Assembly (NCBI GenBank): GCA_026419785.1 | Contig: JAODTK010005853.1 | Coordinates: forward strand, 10,001-74,000 | DNA: 64,000 bases | Direction: 5' to 3' | Source of the DNA: Sclerodactyla briareus | Lineage: Eukaryota; Echinodermata; Holothuroidea; Dendrochirotida; Sclerodactylidae | Shown: positions 55,445-64,000 of the stretch, one piece after another | Layout: every line of letters begins with the position of its first letter | Position numbering within the stretch: the first letter of the stretch is position 1 | Program-made: the position numbers and the translations under genes | Notes under the pieces: generated by a model | What the model saw: only the letters and a program-made list of their open reading frames with translations | Told to the model about the DNA's origin: nothing | The model's database searches: none

Positions 55445-56245
55445 TGACTCTGAGTTCATCCAACAGAGAACAAATCATTGTGAGATGAGGCGGAGCATGG
55501 ACTAATGTATGTTCTGTTCCCATAGTCGGTAAGTCAAGTTCTCTTATTAGCGATGAAATCACTGTATTGTAGACGCTTTGAACGAAATGCAGCTTTTCTG
55601 TAGTTGTTTCGCAGTCGCTTCGTAGAATGTTTGCCAATGAAAGTCATGTATAACAGGTAATGTCTAACAGACGTACAGGGTGTTCAGGAATTTCCGGTCC
55701 AAGGTCCCACTTGGGCCTGGGGCCCATTTATGAAATTTCACATTAATAAATTAATACATCTCCTCCTACAAGCCTCAATTGATTTACTTCAAAGTTACAG
55801 TAATGGTCCTTGGGGTAAAGGGCTATTGGGTGTGTGGAGGAATTTTGGGCCCAGTGCCCATTTTGAGGCCCTAGGTCCATTAGGTGGCACACCCCATTAG
55901 GCTCCCCCATGACTTAGAATACTAAACAGGACCTCTTCACCCCCTGTAGCGACCAGTGGGGAGTTACGCCAAGCGCATGCAACCCACCATTTGGTAGCTG
56001 ACAAACTGCCCTATCATGGCACATCCAATTACCATACCTTGACCAGGGGATTGTGAGATGGAAACAGCTTTAACAGCGGGACATGTTTCAGACACTCTGG
56101 CATTGGGGAAACCCCATTCTGACTGTGGCCACAGGGAAGCTGGAAAAATTGTGAAGTACCTGGCAGATTCATCCCAAATTTACATCATCTTAATTTTGAA
56201 TGTACTTTTCCAGATTAGGGCAGATAGGATCCAGCAGACCAGGGT
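55445..56245. other. No recognised gene
   Basis: GGGCCCAGTGCCCATTTTGAGGCCC and similar G/C-rich words near 55720-55900, otherwise featureless. Confidence 0.35.
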
Positions 56246-56248
56246 TTT

Positions 56249-56370
56249 CGGGAAATATTAATATTTCCCGTCGGGCGGGGGGAGGAAAGGGGGAAAATGG
56301 AAAAGGGAAATAGTGGTAATACGGGAAATAGTGGAAAAGAATACCCGGGAAAAAGTGGGAAATATCGGGA
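56249..56370. repeat. 22-bp perfect palindrome plus GGGAAA-rich tract
   Basis: 56249-56270 is exactly self-complementary (centre ATATTAATAT, arms CGGGAA/TTCCCG). It is followed to 56370 by purine-rich GGGAAA words, several of them GGGAAATAGTGG or CGGGAAA. Confidence 0.7.
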
Positions 56371-57726
56371 GATTTACCAGTCAGAAATGAGGCTACTAGC
56401 CATCTCAGATGAATGGCTCAGGAAATGGCTCACTCTGTATAAAACATGTTGTGTCAATATTCAGGCCAAATATTTGCCACAACAGCATGTGTAAAAAAGC
56501 AAACTTAGTTCAATTGTTCAAAATTTAATCTCAGTCCAGAATCTAGACTATGTCTCACCAATCAGTATTAGGGAGGGGGGGTTCAGGGAGATGTCATGTG
56601 GTTCCTCTCTTGCACATGGATACTCCTTTGGGCCTTCTCCTTTCCTTTTACATAGACCAAATGTTTCAATGATTTTGTCATGCAATGAGGCATAATAGTC
56701 TTCTGCGGGCATATGGTCAGCTACACTTCATGACAGACCGGATTCTACTGTAGCACTCAACTGAAAAACTAATTAATTAGATCTTTTAGATTAGATAGCC
56801 CAAATAATTTCCTAAAAGTACAGTTAAGCATAGGGCAAAACTTTCATAACCTAGCAAAGTGTGTTTCAAAGTATCCATAGTTCCTTAGGTCTAGAATGAG
56901 GGAAGCTATTGCCTCTTGAATTTAAAGGCCATTTTATGAACTATTTCACACTGGGAAGGGTTAAGTTTTGTCATTGTAAGGGGGTTGGATACCGGGCAGC
57001 TAATGTTTTTTGATGCCCAGTATCTGACCGTCCCGAATAAAACAGCTACAAAAAGTGCGGGATGAATCTTAAATGCTGTTTTAGGGCATTTTCATGGGAA
57101 ATAATTAGCTTTCATTCACTGTGGTGAAGAACAAGCGCAAGTCGAAACCGTCTTGATAGCTGCTGACAGAGAAGGTAAACACTGCTCGGCAGAGGGATGG
57201 AATCATGTAAACAACAAACCTCTGTAACAGAGAGCTAGCTCTATGGAAGTTGGAAATCCGGTAAAAAAAATTTAATTGGATTTGATTAAAATCTGATCAC
57301 ACTATTGCAAACATAAATGTAACTGCCTGCCAGTGGGAATGATTCATCCAAACACCAAGTTTTAACATGACTCGCATGTACGGTTCAGATGAAAGTTGAC
57401 GAAAGAAACGGATGAACAAACGAATTAACGGACGGACGAAAGAATCGAGCGGACGAACGGACGAGAGACTGATGGCCATGTAGAGTGCTTACCCGCAGCT
57501 AAAAAGTGCATTTAAAGAATATCTGGAAAAATCTGGAAAATTGAAATATATAATCATTATCAAATTTGCATTATTTGACCCAAAAACTGACAAAAATAAA
57601 ACTACAATAGAGCAGTGACATTCAATTTCACATAAAAAATAAAATAACAGATATTTCTGATATTTTGGTGTGGAAATTTTCCTAAGCTCGAAAAAAGGTA
57701 ACCGCAGACCAGTATTTTAGAGGAAC
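56371..57726. other. No recognised gene
   Basis: AT-rich sequence with no recognised frame; (GGACGAACG)-like purine repeats at about 57430-57460. Confidence 0.35.
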
Positions 57727-57737
57727 AATATTTTAGC
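57727..57737 (+). repeat. Left 11-bp direct repeat (target-site duplication)
   Basis: AATATTTTAGC abuts the first base of the tRNA-like array and is repeated exactly at 61777-61787, immediately after the last base. Confidence 0.75.
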
Positions 57738-57900
57738 AATTAATGATGGAGGTTGGCGTATCGGCACATACCATGATACAACTGAGAACTAACACTCACC
57801 CCCTGCGGAGATTTTATCCATGCCGAAGGTGGTTCAAATCCCAAGTCGTGGCGAACCTGGCCATTTAATCCAACGAGGGAAAGAACGTAGAGGAAAACCG

Positions 57901-57972
57901 GGTACGAGCAGGATTCGAACCGCGACCTTGTGCTTCACGTGCACACCGCTCTGCCTGCTGAGCTATCGTACT
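57901..57972 (-). tRNA. tRNA-like module L1, both Pol III boxes intact
   Basis: Minus strand: A box TAGCTCAGCAGG and B box GGTTCGAATCC are perfect. A six-pair acceptor stem GTACGA/TCGTAC, a four-pair D stem GCTC/GAGC and a T-arm loop TTCGAAT are visible. The anticodon arm can be drawn TGTGC-loop-GCACA with loop ACGTGAA, giving GTG in the anticodon position, but base 33 is C instead of T. A functional tRNA is therefore doubtful. TTTT follows 4 bases past the end, a Pol III stop. Confidence 0.5.
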
Positions 57973-58219
57973 CGACAACGCAACCGTGACTCATCCCACT
58001 CACCCTCTTTCCTCTAGCTAGGACGCCGCCAATTGAAGACTCCGCCGCATACTTACAATTAATGATGGAGGTTGGCGTATCGGCACATACCATGATACAA
58101 CTGAGAACTAACACTCACCCCCTGCGGAGATTTTATCCATGCCGAAGGTGGTTCAAATCCCAAGTCGTGGCGAACCTGGCCATTTAATCCAACGAGGGAA
58201 AGAACGTAGAGGAAAACCG

Positions 58220-58294
58220 GGTACGAGCGGGATTCGAACCCGCGGCCTTGTGCCTTTACGTGCACCCAACTCTGCCTTTCTGAGCTATCGTACT
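58220..58294 (-). tRNA. tRNA-like module L2
   Basis: B box GGGTTCGAATCCC is intact with a full GCGGG/CCCGC T stem. The A box is disturbed (CAGAAAGG in place of CAGCAGG) and the anticodon region has an extra base. TTTT downstream is kept. Confidence 0.4.
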
Positions 58295-58539
58295 CGACAG
58301 ACAGCAACCGGTGAACTCATCCCAACGCAACCCGCTTCCTCTAGGACGCCGCCAATTGAAGACTCCGCCGCATACTTACAATTAATGATGGAGGTTGGCG
58401 TATCGGCACATACCATGATACAACTGAGAACTAACACTCACCCCCTGCGGAGATTTTATCCATGCCGAGGTGGTTAAATCCCAGTCGTGGCGAACCTGGC
58501 CTTTAAAATCCACTAGGGAAAGAACGTAGAGGAAAACCG

Positions 58540-58614
58540 GGTACATCGGGATTCGAACCCGCGGCCTTGTGCTGTACGTGCCACCACTACTCTGCCTGCT
58601 GAGGCTATCGTACT
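58540..58614 (-). tRNA. tRNA-like module L3
   Basis: B box intact. An extra base sits in the A box (TAGCCTCAGCAGG) and the acceptor 3' strand is damaged (GATGTACC). Probably a pseudo-module. Confidence 0.35.
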
Positions 58615-58879
58615 CGACAGACAGGCAACCGGTGTTTTGAAATCATCCCAATCAACCCAGCTTTCCGCTAGACGCCGCCAATTGAAGACTCCGCCGCCTA
58701 CTTACAATTAATGATGGAGGTTGGCGTATCAGCACATACCATGATACAAACGGAGAGAAAACTAACACTCACCCCCTGCGGAGATTTTATCCATGCCGAA
58801 GGTCCGAAGGTGGTTCAAATCCCAAGTCGTGGGAACTGGCCATTTAATCCAACGAGGAAAGAACGTAGAGGAAAAACCG

Positions 58880-58954
58880 GCGTTTCCGAGCGGGATTCGA
58901 ACCGCGGCCTTGTGCTTTACGTGCACACCACTCTGCCTGCTGAAGCATCGTACT
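58880..58954 (-). tRNA. tRNA-like module L4
   Basis: B box GGTTCGAATCC kept. The acceptor 3' side is changed (CGGAAACG) and the A box is altered (ATGCTTCAGCAGG). The anticodon arm TGTGCACGTAAAGCACA is intact. Confidence 0.35.
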
Positions 58955-59201
58955 CGAGCCAGGCAGCAACCGGGGAACTCATCCCAAGCTCAAACCCAGT
59001 TTCCTCTAGGACGCGCCCCATTTGAAGGACTTCGCCGCATACTTACAATTAATGAGGGAGGTTGGGTACGGCACATACCATGATTAATGAGAACTAACAC
59101 TCACCCCCTGCGGAGATTTTATATCCATGCGAAGGTGTTCAAATCCCAATTCTTGGCGAACATGGCCATTTAATCCACGAGGTAAGAACGTAGAGGAACC
59201 G

Positions 59202-59276
59202 GGTACACGTATTCCGAACACCGCGGCCTTTGCTTTAAAACTTGGCACAGCCGCTCTGCCTCGAGCTAATCGTACT
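59202..59276 (-). tRNA. tRNA-like module L5, degenerate
   Basis: The B box is broken (TGTTCGGAATAC) and the anticodon arm is rearranged. Retained only by position in the array; almost certainly non-functional. Confidence 0.25.
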
Positions 59277-59527
59277 CGCATAGACCGCAACCGGTGAACT
59301 CATCCCAACTCAAACCCAGTCTGTCCTCTATGAACCGGCCGCCAATTGAAGACTCCGCCGCATACTTACAATTAATGATGGGGTTGGCGCATCGGCACAT
59401 ACGAAAAATTGAGAACTAACACTCACCCCCTGCGGAGATTTTATCCATGCCGAGGTGGCTCAATCCCAAGTCGTGGCCGAACCTGGCCATTTAAATCCAA
59501 CTAGGGAAGAAACGGAGATTGAAAACC

Positions 59528-59600
59528 GGTACCGAGCAGGATTCGAACCCGCGGCCTTGTGCTTTACGTGCACACCGCCGCCTTGCTGAGCTATCATACT
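59528..59600 (-). tRNA. tRNA-like module L6
   Basis: B box GGGTTCGAATCC intact, anticodon arm TGTGCACGTAAAGCACA intact. The A box is nearly intact (TAGCTCAGCAAGG), with one acceptor-stem change. Confidence 0.4.
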
Positions 59601-60003
59601 CGACAGACAGCAAACCGGTAACTCACCAACTCACCACCAGCTTTCCTCTAGGACGCCGCCAATTGAATACTCCGGCCCACCCTTCCAAACCTTAATGATG
59701 GAGGTTGGCGTATCAGCACATACCCTGATACACACAACTGAGAACTAACACTCACCCCCTGCGGAGATTTGCCATGCCGAAGGTGTTTCTAATCCCAACG
59801 TGACGAACCTGTCATTTAATCCACCGAGGGGAAGAACGTAGAGGAAAACCGGGTACGAGCGTACCCGGTTTTCCGGTTGTCCCATGGTAGTGCCGTACGC
59901 AACCTCCATCATTAATGGTAAGTATTCGGCGGAGTCTTCCAATTGGCGTGCGCCTGAGGAAAGCGGGTTGAGTTGGGATTAGTTCACCGGTTCGGTCCTG
60001 TCG

Positions 60004-60074
60004 AGTTACATAGCTCAGCGGCAGAGCGGTGGGCACGTTAAGCACAAGGCCGCGGTTCGAATCCCGCTCGTACC
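60004..60074 (+). tRNA. tRNA-like module R1
   Basis: A box TAGCTCAGCGGC, B box GGTTCGAATCC. The acceptor 5' side is altered (AGTTACA) against an intact TCGTACC. TTTT at about 60078-60081. Confidence 0.4.
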
Positions 60075-60323
60075 CGGTTTTCCTCTACGTTCTTTCCCTC
60101 GGTGGATTAAATGGCCAGGTTCGCCACGACTTGGTATTTGAAACCACCTTCGCATGGATAAAATCTCCGCAGGGGGTGAGTGTTAGTTCTCAGTTGTATC
60201 GATGGTATGTGCCTATACGCCAACCTCCATCATTAATTGTAAGTATGCGGCTGATCTCAAATTGCGGCGTCCTAGAGAAAGCTGGGTTGAGTTGGGATGA
60301 GTTTCACCGGGTTCTGTCTGTCT

Positions 60324-60393
60324 AGTACGATAACAGCAGTCAGAGCGGTGTGCACGTAAAGCACAAGGCCGCGGTTCGAATCCCTCTCGTACC
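60324..60393 (+). tRNA. tRNA-like module R2
   Basis: Acceptor stem AGTACGA with TCGTACC, B box GGTTCGAATCC and anticodon arm TGTGCACGTAAAGCACA are intact. The D-arm/A box has a two-base loss (TAACAGCAG). Confidence 0.4.
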
Positions 60394-60633
60394 CGGTTTT
60401 CCTCTACGTTTTTCCTCTTGGATTCAATGGTCCATGTTCGCCACACTGGGATTTGAACCACCTTCGGCATGGATAAAATCTCCGCAGGGGGGGATTGTTA
60501 GTTCTCAGTTGTATCAGTATGTGCCGATACCCACCTCCATCATTAATTGTAAGTATGCGGCGGAGTCTTCAATTGGCGGCGTCCTAGAGGAAAGCTGGGT
60601 TGAGTTGGGATGATTTCACCGTGCTGTCTGTCG

Positions 60634-60710
60634 AGTACGATAGCTCAGCAGGCAGAAGCGGTTTGTTGCACGTAAGCACAAGGCCGCGGGCTTCGAATTC
60701 CCGCTGTACC
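60634..60710 (+). tRNA. tRNA-like module R3
   Basis: A box TAGCTCAGCAGG perfect. There are insertions in the anticodon arm and in the B box (GGGCTTCGAATTCCC), typical of the one-base length errors throughout the array. Confidence 0.35.
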
Positions 60711-60956
60711 CGGTTTTCCTCTACGTTCTTTCCCTCGTTGGATTAAATGGCCAGGTTCGCCACGACTTGGGATTTGAACCACCTCGGCATGGATAAAATC
60801 TCCGCAGGGGTTGAGTGTTAGTTCTCAGTTGTATAATGGTATGTGCAGATACGAAACCTCCATCAGTTAATTGTAAGTATGCGGCGGAGTCTTCAATTGG
60901 CGGGCCTAGAGGAAAGCGGGTTGAGTTGGGATGAGTTCACCGGTTTGCTGTCGTCG

Positions 60957-61028
60957 AGTACGATAGCTAAGCAGGCAGAGCGGTGTGCACGTAAAGCACA
61001 AGGCCGCGGTTCGAATCCCGCTCGTACC
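60957..61028 (+). tRNA. tRNA-like module R4
   Basis: Acceptor AGTACGA/TCGTACC, anticodon arm and B box GGTTCGAATCC intact. The A box has one change (TAGCTAAGCAGG). One of the best right-arm modules; TTTT follows at 61031. Confidence 0.45.
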
Positions 61029-61274
61029 GGTTTTCCTCTACGTTCTTTCCCTCGTTGTATTAATGGCCAGGTTCTCCAACGACTTGGGATTTTGACACCT
61101 TCCGGCCATGGATAAAATCTCCGCAGGGGGTGAGTGTTAGTTCTCAGTTGTATCATGGTATGTGCCGATACGCCAACCTCCATCATTAATTGTAAGTATG
61201 CGCGTAGTCTTCATGCGGCGTCCTAGAGTAAAGCTGGGTTTGATTTGGGATGAGTTCACCGTTGCCTGTCGTCG

Positions 61275-61346
61275 ATACGATAGCTCGCAGGCATAGCGTG
61301 TGCACGTAAGCACAAGGCCATGGTTTTTTCGAAACCCGCTCGTACC
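61275..61346 (+). tRNA. tRNA-like module R5, degenerate
   Basis: The B box is replaced by GGTTTTTTCGAAACC, with an early T-run that would end Pol III transcription. One base is missing from the A box. Non-functional by inspection. Confidence 0.25.
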
Positions 61347-61584
61347 CGGTTTTCCTCTACGTTCTTTCCCTCGTTGGACTAATGGCCAGGTTCCCACGCT
61401 TGGGATTGAACCCCCTTCGGCTGGAGAAATCTCCGCAGGGGGTGAGTGTTAGTTCTCAATTTTTCGTATGTGCCGCTACGCCAAATCCATCATTAATTGT
61501 AAGTGTGCGGCGGAGTCTTCAATTGGCGCGTCCTAGAGGAAAGCTGGGTTGAGTTGGGATGAGTTCACCGGTTGCTGTCTGTCG

Positions 61585-61655
61585 AGTCCGATACTCAGCA
61601 GGCAGATCGTGTGCACGTAAAGCACAAGGCCGCGGGTTCGAATCCCGCTCGTACC
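61585..61655 (+). tRNA. tRNA-like module R6
   Basis: T arm GCGGGTTCGAATCCCGC and acceptor TCGTACC perfect. The A box lacks one base (TACTCAGCAGG). Anticodon arm TGTGCACGTAAAGCACA intact. TTTT at about 61659. Confidence 0.42.
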
Positions 61656-61776
61656 CGGTTTTCCTCTACGTTCTTTCCCTCGTTGTATTAAATGCCTGGT
61701 TCGCCAAGACTGGGATTTAACCACCTTCGGCATGGATAAAATCTCCGCAGGGGGTGAGTGTTAGTTCTCAGTTGTA

Positions 61777-61787
61777 AATATTTTAGC
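61777..61787 (+). repeat. Right 11-bp direct repeat (target-site duplication)
   Basis: Exact copy of AATATTTTAGC found at 57727-57737. Confidence 0.75.
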
Positions 61788-61789
61788 TT

Positions 61790-62715
61790 TTATTATTAGA
61801 ATGCAAAAACATTTTGGTGGTGGTCCATAGCCTGCTGGTACAAAGGGTTGAATTCTGGGACAACTAGGTTGAATGTCTGGCTATTTTTTTTATACAGAAA
61901 GCTGGTAAATATCTTATTGTTATAGAATTCCTGTTGTCTATATTAGTGGTTTTCAGACACCACGACTGCAGGTCAATTGAATCAAGCATTGAGAAATGGA
62001 GCAATTTTCCCTTAAGGGTTGATACTGGGCACTTTAAACCCTACACCTAGGTGTCTGCATTAACCAACCCCACTGTCTTACCAGCTCTGGTTTTCTTTTC
62101 ATCTATCTGTTTAGACATTTGAACTCATAAGTTCAGAAAACTGAAATCCTACTCTCTTTTAATATTTCCTCCCATTTTCCCCATATTCCCCATTAAGGGT
62201 AAGGACAAGAGTGTTCCGTTTTTCTAAAATAGAAAGCGGAATTTGATAATCCCGAACACTAGTTCAAGGGAAAACCTTAACAACAGATTACAAATCAAAA
62301 ACAGATTTTTGGATTTAGAAAACCGTAAAATCTTGTCTCTAATTGAGGGGTAATATTTCCAACGCGGCCCAACCCGGCAGCATACTAGAATAACTCCTCA
62401 TAATCATCCGGTCTCAAAGGGAAAATTTAGGACCTATTTTTTGAAGGGGAACGTTCGGCGGATTTACATCAAGTGTAATAGGGGTGTGCTACCTTATATG
62501 AAATAACACAAAATCTTGTATCTTCCAAAAATTTTGTTGCACAGTGAATGCTGTTTTGTCATAATGATAATATAATAGCCATACCCTTAGGGTGCCCAGG
62601 GATTTAGCCATCGTGTGGATTACCCAAAATGCTTTCTCCTCTTACAAGTTTTGGTGCACAGTGCTGACATTCGGTCATAATGATGGTCTACCGCAACGCT
62701 TTGGGGTGGTCATGA
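61790..62715. other. No recognised gene
   Basis: AT-rich sequence without recognised frames or repeats. Confidence 0.4.
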
Positions 62716-62721
62716 TTTTTT

Positions 62722-62795
62722 TAGAGCTCAAACCAGGTTGCCCGGTCATTCTATCTATCTATCCTTCTATCCTCCTACCCTTCTATCTATCCAGT
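62722..62795 (+). repeat. Hairpin head (AGCTCAAACCAGG) plus (CTAT)n
   Basis: TTTTAGAGCTCAAACCAGGTTG then CATTCTATCTATCTATCC and further CTAT units; a decayed form of the head at 39523 and 46411. Confidence 0.6.
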
Positions 62796-62799
62796 CTGT

Positions 62800-63030
62800 A
62801 AACTTTTGGTTTTTGTGCACAAACTGTTTGTGCTTTGATTAATCTTGACCAACTTGGTCACCATGTGTATTAACTGATGGGCTCGTTACCACCTGAGGAT
62901 CAAGGTCAAATGGCATTGGAAGGGGCACAATGGGCCAAAAAGTGCAAACGCTACTCCTACAAATTTTGGTGCGCAGTGCTGATGTTCGTTCATATTGATG
63001 GTCTAACCGCGTTCTTCGGGTGTTCAGGAA
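62800..63030 (+). repeat. Units following the hairpin head
   Basis: TTGACCAACTTGGTCACCAT, AGGATCAAGGTCAAATGGCATTGGAAGGG and TCCTACAAATTTTGGTGCGCAGTGCTGA recall 46.5-46.9 kb; the last phrase also occurs at 62640-62665. Confidence 0.5.
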
Positions 63031-63034
63031 TTTT

Positions 63035-63420
63035 TGTTTGTCTCGCCTGAACTTTGTTCAAGGAGAGACATAGTGATCACTTTGTTGTGTGTGTGGTCTG
63101 TCTCGTCCGTCCGTAGGTGCGTTCATTATCTCCCTGAACCGTGGAAGCCATCATGCTGAAACCTTTTCATGTACTGTGTGCGGTGAGAGTTGGCGATTAT
63201 CATGAACCTTTCATTCCAAAAGACCATACTAATTTGCATAAATTCGCACATTTAATGAAAATTGGCCCAAAAGCTTGTGTACAAGATATCTCTTGATCGC
63301 TAGATGCATTGGTGATGCAGTTCAGAGTATATAACAAATATGAAGATTACACCCCACTGATTATTCCATCATATTATATGCTAATTAGGTAGTCTAATTT
63401 GCATGAATTCTGATTCCGTG
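63035..63420 (+). repeat. Repeat head module (hairpin + TCTG + octamer tail), copy 2
   Basis: CTCGCCTGAACTTTGTTCAA, GACATAGTGATCACTTTGTT, GTCCGTCCGTAGGTGCGTT, AAAGACCATACTAATTTGCA, AATGAAAATTGGCCCAAAAG, GTTTGATATAACAA-like block and ATGCTAATTAGGTAGT; same order as 33465-33850. Confidence 0.7.
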
Positions 63421-63439
63421 GGATGAGTCGCATCTATGC

Positions 63440-64000
63440 CGCCATGCCAGTGTGTCTGTGCGTTTTGCGGGTGGGTGCGCACCACCCAGCTCTGTAAAAC
63501 GATCACCACCCACCCTTGATAGCTGGGCTCATACTTGGAATGTGTGTTCCCCATGATGAGTAATATAAATCCTATTATTTTGGGTTCAGGTCGAGGTCCC
63601 ATATGTCAGTCTGAGAACCTTGTAAACACGATAAATCCAGAATGGGTGGTCTGATCGGGTTGAAGGTGTGTAGCTTTCTTATGAGGAGTACAGGAACCCT
63701 ATTGTTTCTGGTATAGGTCGGCGGTGAATTTTGGTCAAGATAGGACATTTGTGGAAAAGTCAATATTTAGCAATTTTGCCAGTAAACACAATAACTTGAC
63801 CCCACGGGGATAAAGCTGGATACTTGGTATGTGGGCTCGCCGTGATGGATTGCATGACCCCTTGTCTGGGGTCAGGTCAAAGGTTATCTGAGTTCAATAA
63901 TGTGCAAAGTCGGGAAATCTTGTTAAGAGGATAAGTCCAGAATGCTGGTCTAATCAAGGTGAATTTGGTGTGTAGCTTTATTATGTGGAGTGATAAGGGA
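63440..64000 (+). repeat. AACACGATAA / AGGTCA minisatellite, runs off the window
   Basis: AAACACGATAAATCCAGAAT, GTACAGGAACCCTATTGTTT, GTAAACACAATAACTTGACC, GGTCAGGTCAAAGGTTATCT and AGAGGATAAGTCCAGAATGC. Same family as 42.2-43.3 kb and truncated by the window end. Confidence 0.6.

Larger units (their letters stand above)
57738..61776. mobile_element. 4.04-kb composite palindrome of tRNA-like 320-bp units
   Basis: Left arm units begin AATTAATGATGGAGG at 57738, about 58060, 58381, 58708, 59049 and 59371; a seventh start near 59693 has C-TTAATGATGGAGG (spacing 321-341). The right arm carries the same unit reverse-complemented (CCTCCATCATTAAT- at about 59907, 60225, 60535, 60859, 61178 and 61486). 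Each unit holds CAACTGAGAACTAACACTCA, CCCCTGCGGAGATTTTATCC, a tRNA-like module and CGCCAATTGAAGACTCC. The arms meet at a 14-bp perfect inverted repeat (59843-59856 with 59861-59874, loop GAGC). The block is flanked by the 11-bp direct repeat AATATTTTAGC. Left and right ends lie at different phases of the unit, about 45 bases apart, so they are not simple terminal inverted repeats. The layout recalls foldback elements with reiterated arms, for example Drosophila FB and sea urchin TU. No protein is encoded. Confidence 0.8.

Noticed and set aside
57901-57972. Assigning a definite tRNA isotype (Tyr, Thr or His)
   Set aside because: The anticodon loop can be drawn two ways and both lack U33; variation between copies changes the putative anticodon. 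No isotype is claimed.
57820-61733. Numerous 60-110-codon open frames across the tRNA-like array
   Set aside because: They recur in every frame and strand, follow the 320-bp unit and are broken by the same one-base shifts. They are by-products of the repeat.
57738-61776. CRISPR array
   Set aside because: Units are about 320 bp, repeated over their whole length, in two orientations, in a eukaryote-like sequence. There is no spacer/repeat alternation.
1-64000. Bacterial operons, Shine-Dalgarno sites, rho-independent terminators
   Set aside because: Coding density is near zero, frames are short and unrelated, and the repeats and RT relics are eukaryotic in type.

Overview
The window looks like non-genic, repeat-dominated nuclear DNA of a metazoan. 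There are no operons, ribosome-binding sites or closely packed reading frames. Instead there are splice-site-like signals, AATAAA polyadenylation signals, degenerate non-LTR retrotransposons, TTAA- and TA-flanked inverted-repeat DNA elements, microsatellites and many interspersed repeats. A marine invertebrate is my best guess, possibly a deuterostome, because short-hairpin-plus-microsatellite repeats and AGGTCA-rich minisatellites are features I associate with such genomes. No single sequence proves the taxon. No complete protein-coding gene was recognised. The five candidate exons (1.2, 1.7, 27.9, 47.7 and 49.0 kb) and one small possible secreted ORF (9.5 kb) are all low confidence.

Layout, left half. 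0-5 kb: fragments of an abundant repeat (called family A here), two candidate exons on opposite strands, and an 1841-bp foldback element flanked by TTAA (2654-4494). 4.9-6 kb: a long family A copy. 6.1-8.5 kb: a decayed endonuclease plus reverse-transcriptase LINE. 8.5-24 kb: mostly unrecognised sequence with hairpins, minisatellites, a 275-bp tandem duplication and family A fragments. 24.4-27.6 kb: a second long family A copy, a 431-bp TA-flanked MITE-like element and AGGTCA-rich repeats. 27.9-29.9 kb: low-repeat sequence with a candidate exon. 29.9-30.9 kb: a second RT relic, minus strand.

Layout, right half. 33.5-38.3 kb: a repeat head module, a 590-bp-unit tandem array of about five copies, and octamer-rich repeats. 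42-43.3 kb: AACACGATAA minisatellite interrupted by a 412-bp TTAA-flanked palindromic MITE. 44-57 kb: mixed repeats and a good Kozak-plus-splice-donor first-exon signature at 47.7 kb. 57.7-61.8 kb: the most striking object, a 4.04-kb composite palindrome made of 320-bp units. Six tRNA-like modules point left and six point right around a perfect 14-bp inverted repeat, and the whole block is bounded by an exact 11-bp direct repeat. 61.8-64 kb returns to hairpin, microsatellite and AGGTCA repeats.

The components appear to be a mobile-element landscape rather than a cooperating gene set. Copies within the tandem arrays differ largely by one-base gains and losses. That could be real decay, but it could also be incomplete polishing of a long-read assembly, so reading-frame breaks should be treated with caution.
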